From positions 1 through 7,351 of the forward strand of contig QNBI01000090.1 in the NCBI GenBank assembly GCA_003641675.1: a stretch of 7,351 nucleotides of DNA, read 5' to 3'. The stretch is from Spirochaetota bacterium. GTDB lineage: Bacteria; Spirochaetota; Spirochaetia; SZUA-6. Below are positions 1-5,930 of the stretch, one piece after another. Both the position numbers and the translations under genes were made by a program. The stretch's first letter is position 1; each line of letters opens with the position of its first letter. The notes under the pieces are model-generated. The model ran no database searches, was not told the DNA's origin, and was given only the letters and a program-made list of their open reading frames with translations.

Positions 1-1
1 A

Positions 2-298
2 TTAATCCTGAATATTCTCTAATTGACGCATGAGATTAATTACCGAATCGCGCAGTTCCATAATTCTTGTAACATTTTGATCTCCTGTATCAAAAAGCAT
101 TGAGTCTTCGAAGTTAAATGTACTCCCGTTCGGCATTTTATCGCTCCAGTCCTTCCATTTATCGGCAACGGCAAGGTTTATAGCCGAAGTAAAAAGATGC
201 AGCTGAAATTCGTCCAAAATATTCAGAGTTTCCTCAATTTCGTTTTTATACTCTTTCCTGTTGTTGAGAAAATCATTTAAATTAATAATATTTGCCAT
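2..298 (-). CDS. Unrecognised 98-residue acidic, probably helical protein
   Basis: I do not recognise this family. Reading from the ATG at 298 gives 98 residues beginning MANIINLNDFLNNRKEY and ending with a TAA just inside the left edge. It has no signal peptide and no membrane segment. It is rich in Glu, Asp, Asn, Leu and Ile, and its spacing of hydrophobic residues suggests helices, so a small cytosolic protein is likely. The frame stays open further up to a TTG at 352, but those codons would run through the putative promoter, and an AGGA sits just before the ATG (short spacing, about 3 bases), so I chose the internal start. It follows the HAD gene on the same strand after 72 bases and could be read from its own promoter or by read-through. 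Function unknown. I am fairly sure the ORF is real because it has ordinary composition and a promoter-like sequence in front. Confidence 0.6.
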   Translation of the reverse strand: MANIINLNDFLNNRKEYKNEIEETLNILDEFQLHLFTSAINLAVADKWKDWSDKMPNGSTFNFEDSMLFDTGDQNVTRIMELRDSVINLMRQLENIQD

Positions 299-320
299 TT
301 TCCTGTACCGGTTAATTTTA

Positions 321-348
321 ATTGTAAATTTACATATAAATAAATCAA
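321..348 (-). promoter_or_regulatory. Candidate promoter of the 98-residue gene
   Basis: On the minus strand TTGATT (343-348) is followed after 16 bases by TACAAT (321-326), 4/6 and 5/6 matches to the sigma-70 consensus. Transcription would start near 314 and leave a short leader before the ATG at 298. The sequence is very AT-rich, so a chance match is possible. Confidence 0.4.
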
Positions 349-370
349 GCAAATAATGCTATTATCTTTT

Positions 371-841
371 TTAAGACCGCAATGTTGCCTTTAAACGTTT
401 TGTATGTGTAAAAAGATTAAGTGCATGAATTATACCTTTGGAAACAATGTCTGCGCTCATTAAGGTTTCCGCAGATGCTCCTTCGGCCATAATTACTGCA
501 ATTCCCAGTGCGGAAGCTTTAAGCATTAAACTGTCGTTTCGTCCGTTCCCTATGCTTGCCGTGTAAGAATTCCCCAAATTATTCACATATTCCAGTTTAG
601 CATCTTTCTGGTCTTTTTTATCGAGAATTTTTAAAGTACATGGTATGGAGTTTAACTGCGAAGCTGCAACTCCAAAGGTGTCTGCTGTCACTACATGAAT
701 CTCTAAGAGTCTTGACAATTGTATAAGCAGGGTTTTAACCCCTTTAATTAGAACTCCATCCTCTGCTATTGTTCCGTTATAATCCAGCACAAGGTATTTT
801 AGAGTGAGTTTTCCAAAACCAGGTATATCTGCTTTAATCAT
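371..841 (-). CDS. Small HAD-superfamily protein, soluble P-type-ATPase-like (COG4087 type)
   Basis: This 156-residue cytosolic protein has the HAD core without membrane segments or an obvious cap. Motif I is DYNGT (residues 20-24, nucleophile Asp20), motif II is Thr52 in VVTADT, the likely motif III lysine is Lys82, and motif IV is GNGRND (98-103), which resembles the GDGxND of P-type ATPases. Size and motifs match the stand-alone 'soluble P-type ATPase' group (COG4087). The second Asp of the usual DxD phosphatase motif is Asn22, and the first Asp of GDGxND is Asn99; from memory both are common in this group, and the true substrate is unknown. The start is supported by AGAGGAG a few bases upstream and by a TTGTCA-18-TAGAAT promoter. 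It is divergent from an Nramp metal transporter, which hints at a metal- or phosphate-linked role, but that is inference from position only. Confidence 0.85.
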   Translation of the reverse strand: MIKADIPGFGKLTLKYLVLDYNGTIAEDGVLIKGVKTLLIQLSRLLEIHVVTADTFGVAASQLNSIPCTLKILDKKDQKDAKLEYVNNLGNSYTASIGNGRNDSLMLKASALGIAVIMAEGASAETLMSADIVSKGIIHALNLFTHTKRLKATLRS

Positions 842-862
842 TTCTGCTCTCCTCTTATATAA

Positions 863-892
863 ATTCTATGAAAAACTGCAGACCATTGACAA
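863..892 (-). promoter_or_regulatory. Promoter of the HAD gene, sharing its -35 with the Nramp promoter
   Basis: On the minus strand the -35 is TTGTCA (887-892), the spacer is 18 bases, and the -10 is TAGAAT (863-868). The expected start near 856 gives a leader of about 15 bases containing the AGAGGAG site. The -35 overlaps the plus-strand TTGACA (886-891) in five of six bases, so two polymerases could hardly bind at once. Confidence 0.65.
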
Positions 893-914
893 CTGCTCGA
901 CCGGACTTTAGAAT
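886..914 (+). promoter_or_regulatory. Strong promoter of the Nramp-UspA operon
   Basis: A perfect TTGACA (886-891), an ideal 17-base spacer and TAGAAT (909-914, 5/6) make this the best sigma-70-type promoter in the window. The -10 ends only 9 bases before the ATG at 924, so transcription should start around 920-922 and leave a leader of about 2-4 bases. Confidence 0.7.
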
Positions 915-923
915 AATCGCAAA

Positions 924-2159
924 ATGGCTGAAAATCAAGAAAAACAAAAGATGTGGAGCCTGATTTTAAGATTTCTCGGGCCCGGTTTCCTTATAACGAT
1001 TGGTTTTATAGATCCGGGCAATTGGGCAACAAATATAGCAGGCGGAGCAGATTTTAGCTACGACTTACTCTGGGTAATAACACTTAGTACCTTAATGCTT
1101 ATACTTATTCAGAATATGAGTGCCCGCTTAGGAATTGCTACGGGCAAATCTTTGGGAGTAAACATACATGAACATTTTGCAAAACCTGTTTCTGCACTAA
1201 TAGGGGTAACAATAGTAACGGCATGTGCGGCGACAGATGTCGCGGAACTCTTAGGCGGTGCAATCGGTTTTAGACTGTTGCTGGGTTTCCCTTTATGGCT
1301 TGGTGCTTTTATTACAGTGCTTTTTGAGGTGTTCTTCATCGTTACGCAGCGTTATCATAAACTTGAGAAGATAATACTTGCATTTTTAGGTATAATATCT
1401 GTTTCTTATGTAATAGAGTTGTTTATTGTAAAACCTGCATGGGGTACCGTTGCGCCTGCTATTGTAATACCAAAAATAACAAAGGAAAATATTTATATTG
1501 CAATGGGTATGCTCGGCGCAGTTGTGATGCCCCATAATATTTTCCTGCATTCCAATGTAATACAGAGCAGGAAATGGGGAAAAACAGAAGAGGAAAAGAA
1601 AAAATTCCTAAAATTCGGTAAAATAGATACTTTAACCGCGATGGGCGTGGGCTGGGCTATAAACTCAGCTATGATTATTGTTGCGGCAGCAGTGTTCTTT
1701 AGAAATGGTGTACATGTGAACAGTCTTCAGCAGGCATCGGACACTCTTCGTCCCCTTGCAGGAAATTTGGCTGGGTTTCTATTCGCATTGGCACTGCTTG
1801 CCGCAGGTATTTCCTCATCTACCACTTCATCTATGGCGGAAGTGAATGTTATCACTGCCTTTCTGGGAAAACCGGAGGATCCGAAGACTCTCTTATACAA
1901 GCTTTCAACCTTTATAACAGCTATCCCATCTTTTTTAATTATACTGCTTAAAATGGATACATTTAAAATCTTAATTTTCAGCCAGGTAGTATTAAGTGTT
2001 CAGCTTCCCTTTACATTAATTCCGCTTCTTGTACTGTGCAGAAAAAAGTCTGTAATGGGTAATTTAAAGAGTGGGAATACAGAATTTATTCTTGCACTTT
2101 TGGTTTCTTTAATAATAATTGTTTTAAATCTTTACCTGCTTTATGCAACACTATTTTAA
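924..2159 (+). CDS. Nramp-family divalent metal ion transporter (MntH-like)
   Basis: This is a 411-residue, very hydrophobic inner-membrane protein of normal family length with about 11 membrane helices. It should take up Mn2+ or Fe2+ with protons. The metal-site motifs are intact: DPGN (residues 30-33) in helix 1, with Asp30 and Asn33 as the expected ligands, and A-V-V-M-P-H-N (199-205) in helix 6, with Ala199 and Met202 as the expected ligands. Met202 is the residue typical of true transition-metal Nramps rather than Mg2+ or Al3+ relatives. No Shine-Dalgarno is visible before the ATG, which sits just after a strong promoter; the next ATG (951) lacks one too. The UspA gene follows after 21 bases, so the two are probably co-transcribed. 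No Fur- or MntR-like operator stands out. Family assignment is firm; the choice between Mn and Fe is open. Confidence 0.95.
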   Translation: MAENQEKQKMWSLILRFLGPGFLITIGFIDPGNWATNIAGGADFSYDLLWVITLSTLMLILIQNMSARLGIATGKSLGVNIHEHFAKPVSALIGVTIVTACAATDVAELLGGAIGFRLLLGFPLWLGAFITVLFEVFFIVTQRYHKLEKIILAFLGIISVSYVIELFIVKPAWGTVAPAIVIPKITKENIYIAMGMLGAVVMPHNIFLHSNVIQSRKWGKTEEEKKKFLKFGKIDTLTAMGVGWAINSAMIIVAAAVFFRNGVHVNSLQQASDTLRPLAGNLAGFLFALALLAAGISSSTTSSMAEVNVITAFLGKPEDPKTLLYKLSTFITAIPSFLIILLKMDTFKILIFSQVVLSVQLPFTLIPLLVLCRKKSVMGNLKSGNTEFILALLVSLIIIVLNLYLLYATLF

Positions 2160-2180
2160 TTTTAAGGAGAAATAAAAGTT

Positions 2181-2579
2181 ATGTATAAGAATATCCTTCT
2201 GCTTTTAGACTGTTCTCCTGTTGATAGAGTAATTGTTAATCATATAAAGGAACTTGCAAAGTATCATAAATCCAGGGTGCATATTTTTCATGTTGTTCAT
2301 GCTCATACACTGGACCAGGAAAGAGCAATGACTGTCGAAGTAAAAGAATGTTTTTCCGAAGTTCTCTCGGTATTTGAGAAAGAGAAAATTAATGTTGACT
2401 ATTCCATCGTAGAAGGGGAGCCCGCAGAGGAAGTGTTAAAAAAGGCCACTGAGCCGGCTTGGGATTTAATTGCTCTGGCAACTCATGGGCATAAGACTTT
2501 CGGAGATTTTATATATGGAAGCGTCTCAGATGTTCTAAAGCATAAGGCAAATAAACCGCTTCTATTAATACATGGTTAA
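2181..2579 (+). CDS. Universal stress protein, UspA family
   Basis: This is a 132-residue single-domain Usp protein, a usual length. It has the alpha/beta fold with an N-terminal strand ending in Asp10 (NILLLLDCS), and the nucleotide-loop motif A-T-H-G (100-103), nine residues, then G113-S114. That corresponds to the ATP-binding G-2x-G-9x-G-S/T motif with Ala in place of the first Gly, a replacement common in the family; ATP binding is therefore likely but not certain. The C-terminal KPLLLIHG is the standard last strand. Start is fixed by AAGGAGA at 2164-2170, ten bases before the ATG. It lies 21 bases after the Nramp stop, so it is probably in the same transcript and may modulate or accompany metal transport, as Usp proteins next to transporters are often thought to do. 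It acts in the cytosol. Confidence 0.92.
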   Translation: MYKNILLLLDCSPVDRVIVNHIKELAKYHKSRVHIFHVVHAHTLDQERAMTVEVKECFSEVLSVFEKEKINVDYSIVEGEPAEEVLKKATEPAWDLIALATHGHKTFGDFIYGSVSDVLKHKANKPLLLIHG

Positions 2580-2613
2580 GATTAAACAACGATATCGGGC
2601 AAAGTATGGATAA

Positions 2614-3259
2614 ATTGCAGTGCTTCCACTAAAGGGCTCCTTTTAAAATGAACCTCTGGTTTTCTATAATCTTTCTTAACCACAGATTAAATATTTACGA
2701 ATGGATAGGAGTTATTCTTGTCACTATCGGAATAATCGGATTGGGTCTAAGCCAGACTCAAGGTGCAGCGGCAACAAGTAGAATAAGTCCGGAAAGATTG
2801 ATTCTTGTATCGGCTATTATTCTTTCGATTCCTCTTTCGCTATTAGTAATTCCCAGGGTATTACAATTTCGAATAAAAGAGGTAGTAATGTATAGTATTC
2901 TGTCGGGTGTTCTACTTGGTTTCGGTGATATCTTTACAAAATCCATGCTTATTATGCTGGATAACAGGTCCGCCATTTTAGGATTTCTCATTTTTCTTCC
3001 TCTGTTGAGCGGATTTTATATTTTCGGTGTTCTTTTTATTTCCAGAAGTTATCAAAAGGGAAGGGCAATTCTTGTTACAGGGATTTCCGATTTTAGTTCA
3101 AGAATAGTAACTTTATTTGTCGGTATGTATGCACTTGGTGAGAGGCTGCCTAAAGAAATATTTCTAAGGGATTTACGGATAGGAGGCATTACGGTAATCT
3201 TTATAGGCACCTTTTTGCTTTCCAAGTTTACTGCAGAGAAAATAGCAGAACATGTATAA
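2614..3259 (+). pseudogene. Remnant of an EamA/DMT-family transporter, 5' truncated and frameshifted
   Basis: The open frame from the ATG at 2648 encodes 203 residues. They resemble the last two thirds of a 10-helix drug/metabolite transporter (usually near 290 residues): the end of helix 4, the NHRLNIYEWIG segment that precedes helix 5 of the first repeat, helix 5, and then a second repeat of five helices ending in FIGTFLLSKF. The first three helices are missing. Just upstream, in another frame, bases 2614-2643 read IAVLPLKGSF, which fits the conserved proline-containing part of helix 4; a stop follows at 2644-2646 and another precedes at 2611-2613. This points to a frameshift plus loss of the 5' end. 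AAAGGG at 2631-2636 could act as a weak ribosome site for the shorter ORF, so a residual product cannot be excluded, but a working transporter is unlikely. It has no obvious tie to the UspA gene 34 bases before the remnant. Confidence 0.7.
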
Positions 3260-3415
3260 CTAATAAGTGTGATAATTCCTACAGATTTATAGTAATTAAA
3301 AGAATAACAGAGAAATTGTTGTGAATAACTTAAAAAAAGCTTGAAATATACTATAATTATGATTAATATAGTTTAATTGAACATTATTATTGTTATATTT
3401 TTATAAGTGGTTGGA
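3260..3415. other. AT-rich intergenic region upstream of deoR-type gene
   Basis: These 156 bases contain no ORF of note. They hold the candidate promoter(s) for the DeoR regulator and a 6-bp inverted repeat ACTATA...TATAGT (3350-3355 and 3367-3372, 11 bases between) that overlaps the -10 region and could be an operator. I see no clear terminator for the DMT remnant. Confidence 0.5.
3329..3369 (+). promoter_or_regulatory. Candidate promoter(s) of the DeoR-family regulator
   Basis: Two overlapping possibilities exist. One is TTGAAA (3341-3346), 17 bases, TAATAT (3364-3369). The other is a perfect TATAAT (3352-3357) with a poor CTTAAA -35 (3329-3334), also at 17 bases. Either would give a leader of about 40-50 bases. 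The region is so AT-rich that the exact choice is uncertain. Confidence 0.45.
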
Positions 3416-4195
3416 ATGTCTATTAAGCAGAAAAAAAGACTAAATGAGATTATTAAGCTTCTGTCACACAAAGAACGCATGAGTGTAAGGGAAATAGCAG
3501 AGGCTCTAAGTGTATCAGAGATGACTATAAGAAGAGATTTAAATAACCTGCAAAGCGGTGGAATTATTAATAGAACACATGGGGGTGCAACCCTCTTTGA
3601 TATACGAAAGACTAATGGTGAATCATATATTTTAGGTGAACAGATAGAAAAAAATGCAAAATTAAAAAGCGCTATTGGACTAAAAGCTGCTTCCCTCATA
3701 GAACCGAATGAAACTATTTTCCTTGATTCTGGGTCAACAACACCTTTTATTGCAAAGTATGTTGATCCTGAAATACCTATCACGGTTCTGTGTTATACCC
3801 TGAAAAATGCATTTATTTTAAATAATAGAAAAAATACAAACTTAATATTGGCAGGCGGATACTATCACAAATTCTCCAATATTTTTCACAGCAGCGAGGG
3901 GTGTGAACTTATTAAGAAGGTAAGGGCGGATAAGGCATTTATCGCTGCAGCGGGGATTGATATTAAGCTTGGACTCACGACAGTATTCTATTTTGAGGCG
4001 GATATTAAACGTGCTATGGTTAAATCTGCCCAGAAAGTTATACTTGTTGCAGATTCAAGCAAATTCGGCAAGGTTAGCACCATTAATTTTGCAACTTTGG
4101 ATGAAGTACATACAATAATTACGGATAATGGTATAAACGAAGATATGAAGAGCTCAATAATAGAAAGAGGTATTGAGCTCATAATTGCAGATTAA
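3416..4195 (+). CDS. DeoR-family transcriptional regulator of sugar metabolism
   Basis: This 259-residue cytosolic repressor-type protein has both family domains. The N-terminal winged helix-turn-helix (about residues 8-58) carries the DeoR signature: SVREIAEALSVSEMTIRRDL followed by NNLQSGGIINRTHGGA. The C-terminal sensor domain has LDSGSTT (103-109), the phosphate-binding loop, then AAAGID, GLTT, an EADIKRAM segment and ADSSKFG, all typical of the phosphosugar-binding fold. Start: the frame also offers GTG at 3407 with no ribosome site; AAGTGG at 3405-3410 lies five bases before the ATG at 3416, so I prefer the latter. It is convergent with the aldolase/ABC operon, stops 29 bases apart. The inferred role is repression of that operon and perhaps of itself, with a phosphorylated sugar as inducer. 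Family certain, target inferred. Confidence 0.93.
   Translation: MSIKQKKRLNEIIKLLSHKERMSVREIAEALSVSEMTIRRDLNNLQSGGIINRTHGGATLFDIRKTNGESYILGEQIEKNAKLKSAIGLKAASLIEPNETIFLDSGSTTPFIAKYVDPEIPITVLCYTLKNAFILNNRKNTNLILAGGYYHKFSNIFHSSEGCELIKKVRADKAFIAAAGIDIKLGLTTVFYFEADIKRAMVKSAQKVILVADSSKFGKVSTINFATLDEVHTIITDNGINEDMKSSIIERGIELIIAD
4150..4180. repeat. Perfect 10-bp inverted repeat in the 3' end of the deoR-type gene
   Basis: GAGCTCAATA (4150-4159) and its exact reverse complement TATTGAGCTC (4171-4180) are separated by 11 bases. In RNA from either strand this gives a stable stem-loop 13 bases before the deoR stop codon. No T-run directly follows on either strand, so it is not a classic terminator. 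It may be an mRNA-end structure, an operator, or chance. Confidence 0.55.
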
Positions 4196-4224
4196 GAAAT
4201 TAGCCGCGAAATTTTTTATACCAA

Positions 4225-4884
4225 TTACTCCCGCTGACCATAATGATTTCTGGCAAATTCCTGCATAACTTTGATATCATGTTCCGAAATAAGATAAGGA
4301 GCACCTATACTCTTTGCCATTATATAAACATGGGCTGTTTTTTCTACAACGTAGCTAATCTTGAGAGCGTCTTTCAAGTTTTTCCCGACACATAATGTTC
4401 CATGGTTGGGAAGTATAACTGCATTACGGCTTCCAAGTGCTTTTACTGCATTTGTTGCAAGTTCGGAAGTGCCGGGCAGGGCATATTTAGAACAGATAAT
4501 TTTATCACCGACTATCTGAACAAAGTCTTCACTTATTCCGGGCAATTCCATATGGTTCACTCCCAGGACGCTTGAATATATAGGGTGGGTGTGAATAACT
4601 GTATTGACATCTTTACGTGCATTATATACTGCGATATGCATTCCTTTTTCTATGGATGGAACAGCCTTACCGTCTATTACTTCCATATCACTGTTAAGCA
4701 CAACAATATCATCGACCCGGATATCCGCATAGTCAATACCGCTTGGGCTTATATATATAAGCCCGGTTTCGGTATCACGAATACTGATATTGCCCCATGT
4801 GCCTACGGTAAGCCTCTGTTTTACCATAGTTAGGCCGCCGTATATAATAACTTCCTTTAATTCATTCTTTATTTTTATAGACAT
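4225..4884 (-). CDS. Class II aldolase/adducin-family protein, L-fuculose-phosphate aldolase-like
   Basis: This 219-residue cytosolic zinc enzyme is of FucA length (about 215). Landmarks in order: GTWGN (28-32) and SPSG (46-49) at the substrate phosphate site, PSIE with catalytic Glu79, the HTH zinc ligands His98 and His100, the third ligand His161 in NHG, and a C-terminal YGQ (Tyr215), like the mobile tail tyrosine of FucA. All metal ligands and the general base are present, so it should be active. FucA-type enzymes split a 1-phospho-ketose into dihydroxyacetone phosphate and an aldehyde; relatives act on ribulose-5-phosphate, rhamnulose-1-phosphate or methylthioribulose-1-phosphate. Ile78 replaces the second Ser of the usual PSSE, so the substrate may differ. 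AGGGGAG precedes the ATG. It is the last gene of the operon, 32 bases after a sugar permease. Family firm; substrate unknown. Confidence 0.92.
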   Translation of the reverse strand: MSIKIKNELKEVIIYGGLTMVKQRLTVGTWGNISIRDTETGLIYISPSGIDYADIRVDDIVVLNSDMEVIDGKAVPSIEKGMHIAVYNARKDVNTVIHTHPIYSSVLGVNHMELPGISEDFVQIVGDKIICSKYALPGTSELATNAVKALGSRNAVILPNHGTLCVGKNLKDALKISYVVEKTAHVYIMAKSIGAPYLISEHDIKVMQEFARNHYGQRE

Positions 4885-4916
4885 TCGCTCCCCTTAATTT
4901 TCAATATTATTTAGTA

Positions 4917-5897
4917 TTAAACTACACCGCGTTTTCTGTATTTTGAACCAAGATAATTTACTATCATTACGAATATAATAATTAAACCCCATATTGTTAT
5001 AGTTAAAAATGAACTTATTCTTAACAAATTAAGCCCGCTGGAGACAAACTGAAGTATAATAAGCGCTAAAACAAGGCCGGAAACCTTTCCGAATCCGCCT
5101 GTAGCACTGGTACCGCCTAAGACAGATACGAGGATTGTTACCAGCAAATAGGATTCTCCATAGCCTGCTTTTGCAGAATTAAATCTGGAAATCATAATTA
5201 AAGCTGCAAATCCAGCGTATAAACTGGAGATGAGATATGTCTTAATAAGAACAAGTTTATTATTTATTCCGGAATAATAGGTTGCAGTCGGATTAGAACC
5301 GAGCATATAAACACTAAAACCAAAGGGGGTTCTGTTAAGGATTAAAGACATTAGCAATGCACAAAGTGTAAACAGAATTGCTCCTACGGGGATTCCTGCT
5401 ATCACTCCGTTTCCAATAAAACGAATAACATTAGGAAGGCCGGATATTACGTATCCCTTTGTAATGACAATTGCTAATCCTTTAACTAAAGTCATAGTGC
5501 CTAAAGTTGCAAGTATGGGTGAAACATTTACAACTGCTACTAGCAGGCCGTTTATAAGCCCTATGATAAGTGCAGTAAATAAACCTGTAACAACTGCGAG
5601 CAGGATTATAGCGCCTGGAACAGTGGCTTCGGTTCCGGCCAAAACGGAATTTTTAAGTATAAGAGCAGTTACTATGCCTGTGAGATTTGCGGTTGCAATT
5701 ATGGAAAGATCAATTCCTCCTGTGAGCATGGTAATCATCATTGCTAAAGAGAGCAGTCCAAGTTCCGGGAGCTGAAAAGCCATGGACTGTAGATTCTCTA
5801 TCCTTAAAAATTGACCGGGAATGAGTAAAGACATAAGCACAAAAATAAATCCCATCACAACACTTAGAATAATTAACTCTGAATTTTTGCCGTTCAA
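4917..5897 (-). CDS. Sugar ABC transporter permease, RbsC type (second permease)
   Basis: This 326-residue inner-membrane protein belongs to the branched-chain/ribose permease family (BPD_transp_2), with about ten hydrophobic segments. The conserved GGIDLS (60-65) follows an early helix, MLGSNPTATYYSGI (198-211) matches the family's G-x-N-xx-A loop, and LVSVLGGTSATGGFGKVSG (256-274) is the cytoplasmic loop that contacts the ATPase. It starts with TTG at 5897, fixed by GGAGGA six bases upstream (5904-5909); no ATG is available until residue 15. It would form the membrane channel together with the preceding permease, to which it is only distantly similar. Such paired permeases behind one double ATPase are known from the rhamnose (RhaP/RhaQ) and AI-2 (LsrC/LsrD) systems. 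Gaps of 33 bases before and 32 after indicate one operon. Confidence 0.93.
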   Translation of the reverse strand: MNGKNSELIILSVVMGFIFVLMSLLIPGQFLRIENLQSMAFQLPELGLLSLAMMITMLTGGIDLSIIATANLTGIVTALILKNSVLAGTEATVPGAIILLAVVTGLFTALIIGLINGLLVAVVNVSPILATLGTMTLVKGLAIVITKGYVISGLPNVIRFIGNGVIAGIPVGAILFTLCALLMSLILNRTPFGFSVYMLGSNPTATYYSGINNKLVLIKTYLISSLYAGFAALIMISRFNSAKAGYGESYLLVTILVSVLGGTSATGGFGKVSGLVLALIILQFVSSGLNLLRISSFLTITIWGLIIIFVMIVNYLGSKYRKRGVV

Positions 5898-5903
5898 AAT
5901 AAA

Positions 5904-5909
5904 TCCTCC
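5904..5909 (-). promoter_or_regulatory. Ribosome binding site fixing a TTG start
   Basis: On the minus strand GGAGGA stands six bases before the TTG at 5897. This is one of the strongest Shine-Dalgarno sequences in the window and it decides the start of the second permease, probably compensating for the weak start codon. Confidence 0.75.
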
Positions 5910-5930
5910 GTGTATTCGCAGTACATATTG

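Noticed and set aside
299..352. N-terminal extension of the 98-residue protein to a TTG at 352
   Set aside because: The added residues overlap the likely promoter and have no ribosome site, while the ATG at 298 has an AGGA just before it.
2631..2644. AAAGG-GCT-CCTTT hairpin followed by TAAA as a terminator of the Nramp-UspA transcript
   Set aside because: Five-bp stem, three-base loop and almost no T-run; it also lies inside the DMT remnant's coding sequence.
3373..3783. Minus-strand 136-residue ORF overlapping the start of the deoR-type gene
   Set aside because: It is the reverse of the conserved helix-turn-helix coding region, with no recognisable motif or ribosome site.
4196..4218. Possible bidirectional terminator between the convergent deoR and aldolase genes (AAATT...AATTT followed by a T-run)
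   Set aside because: The stem is only five A/T pairs with an eight-base loop, too weak to call.
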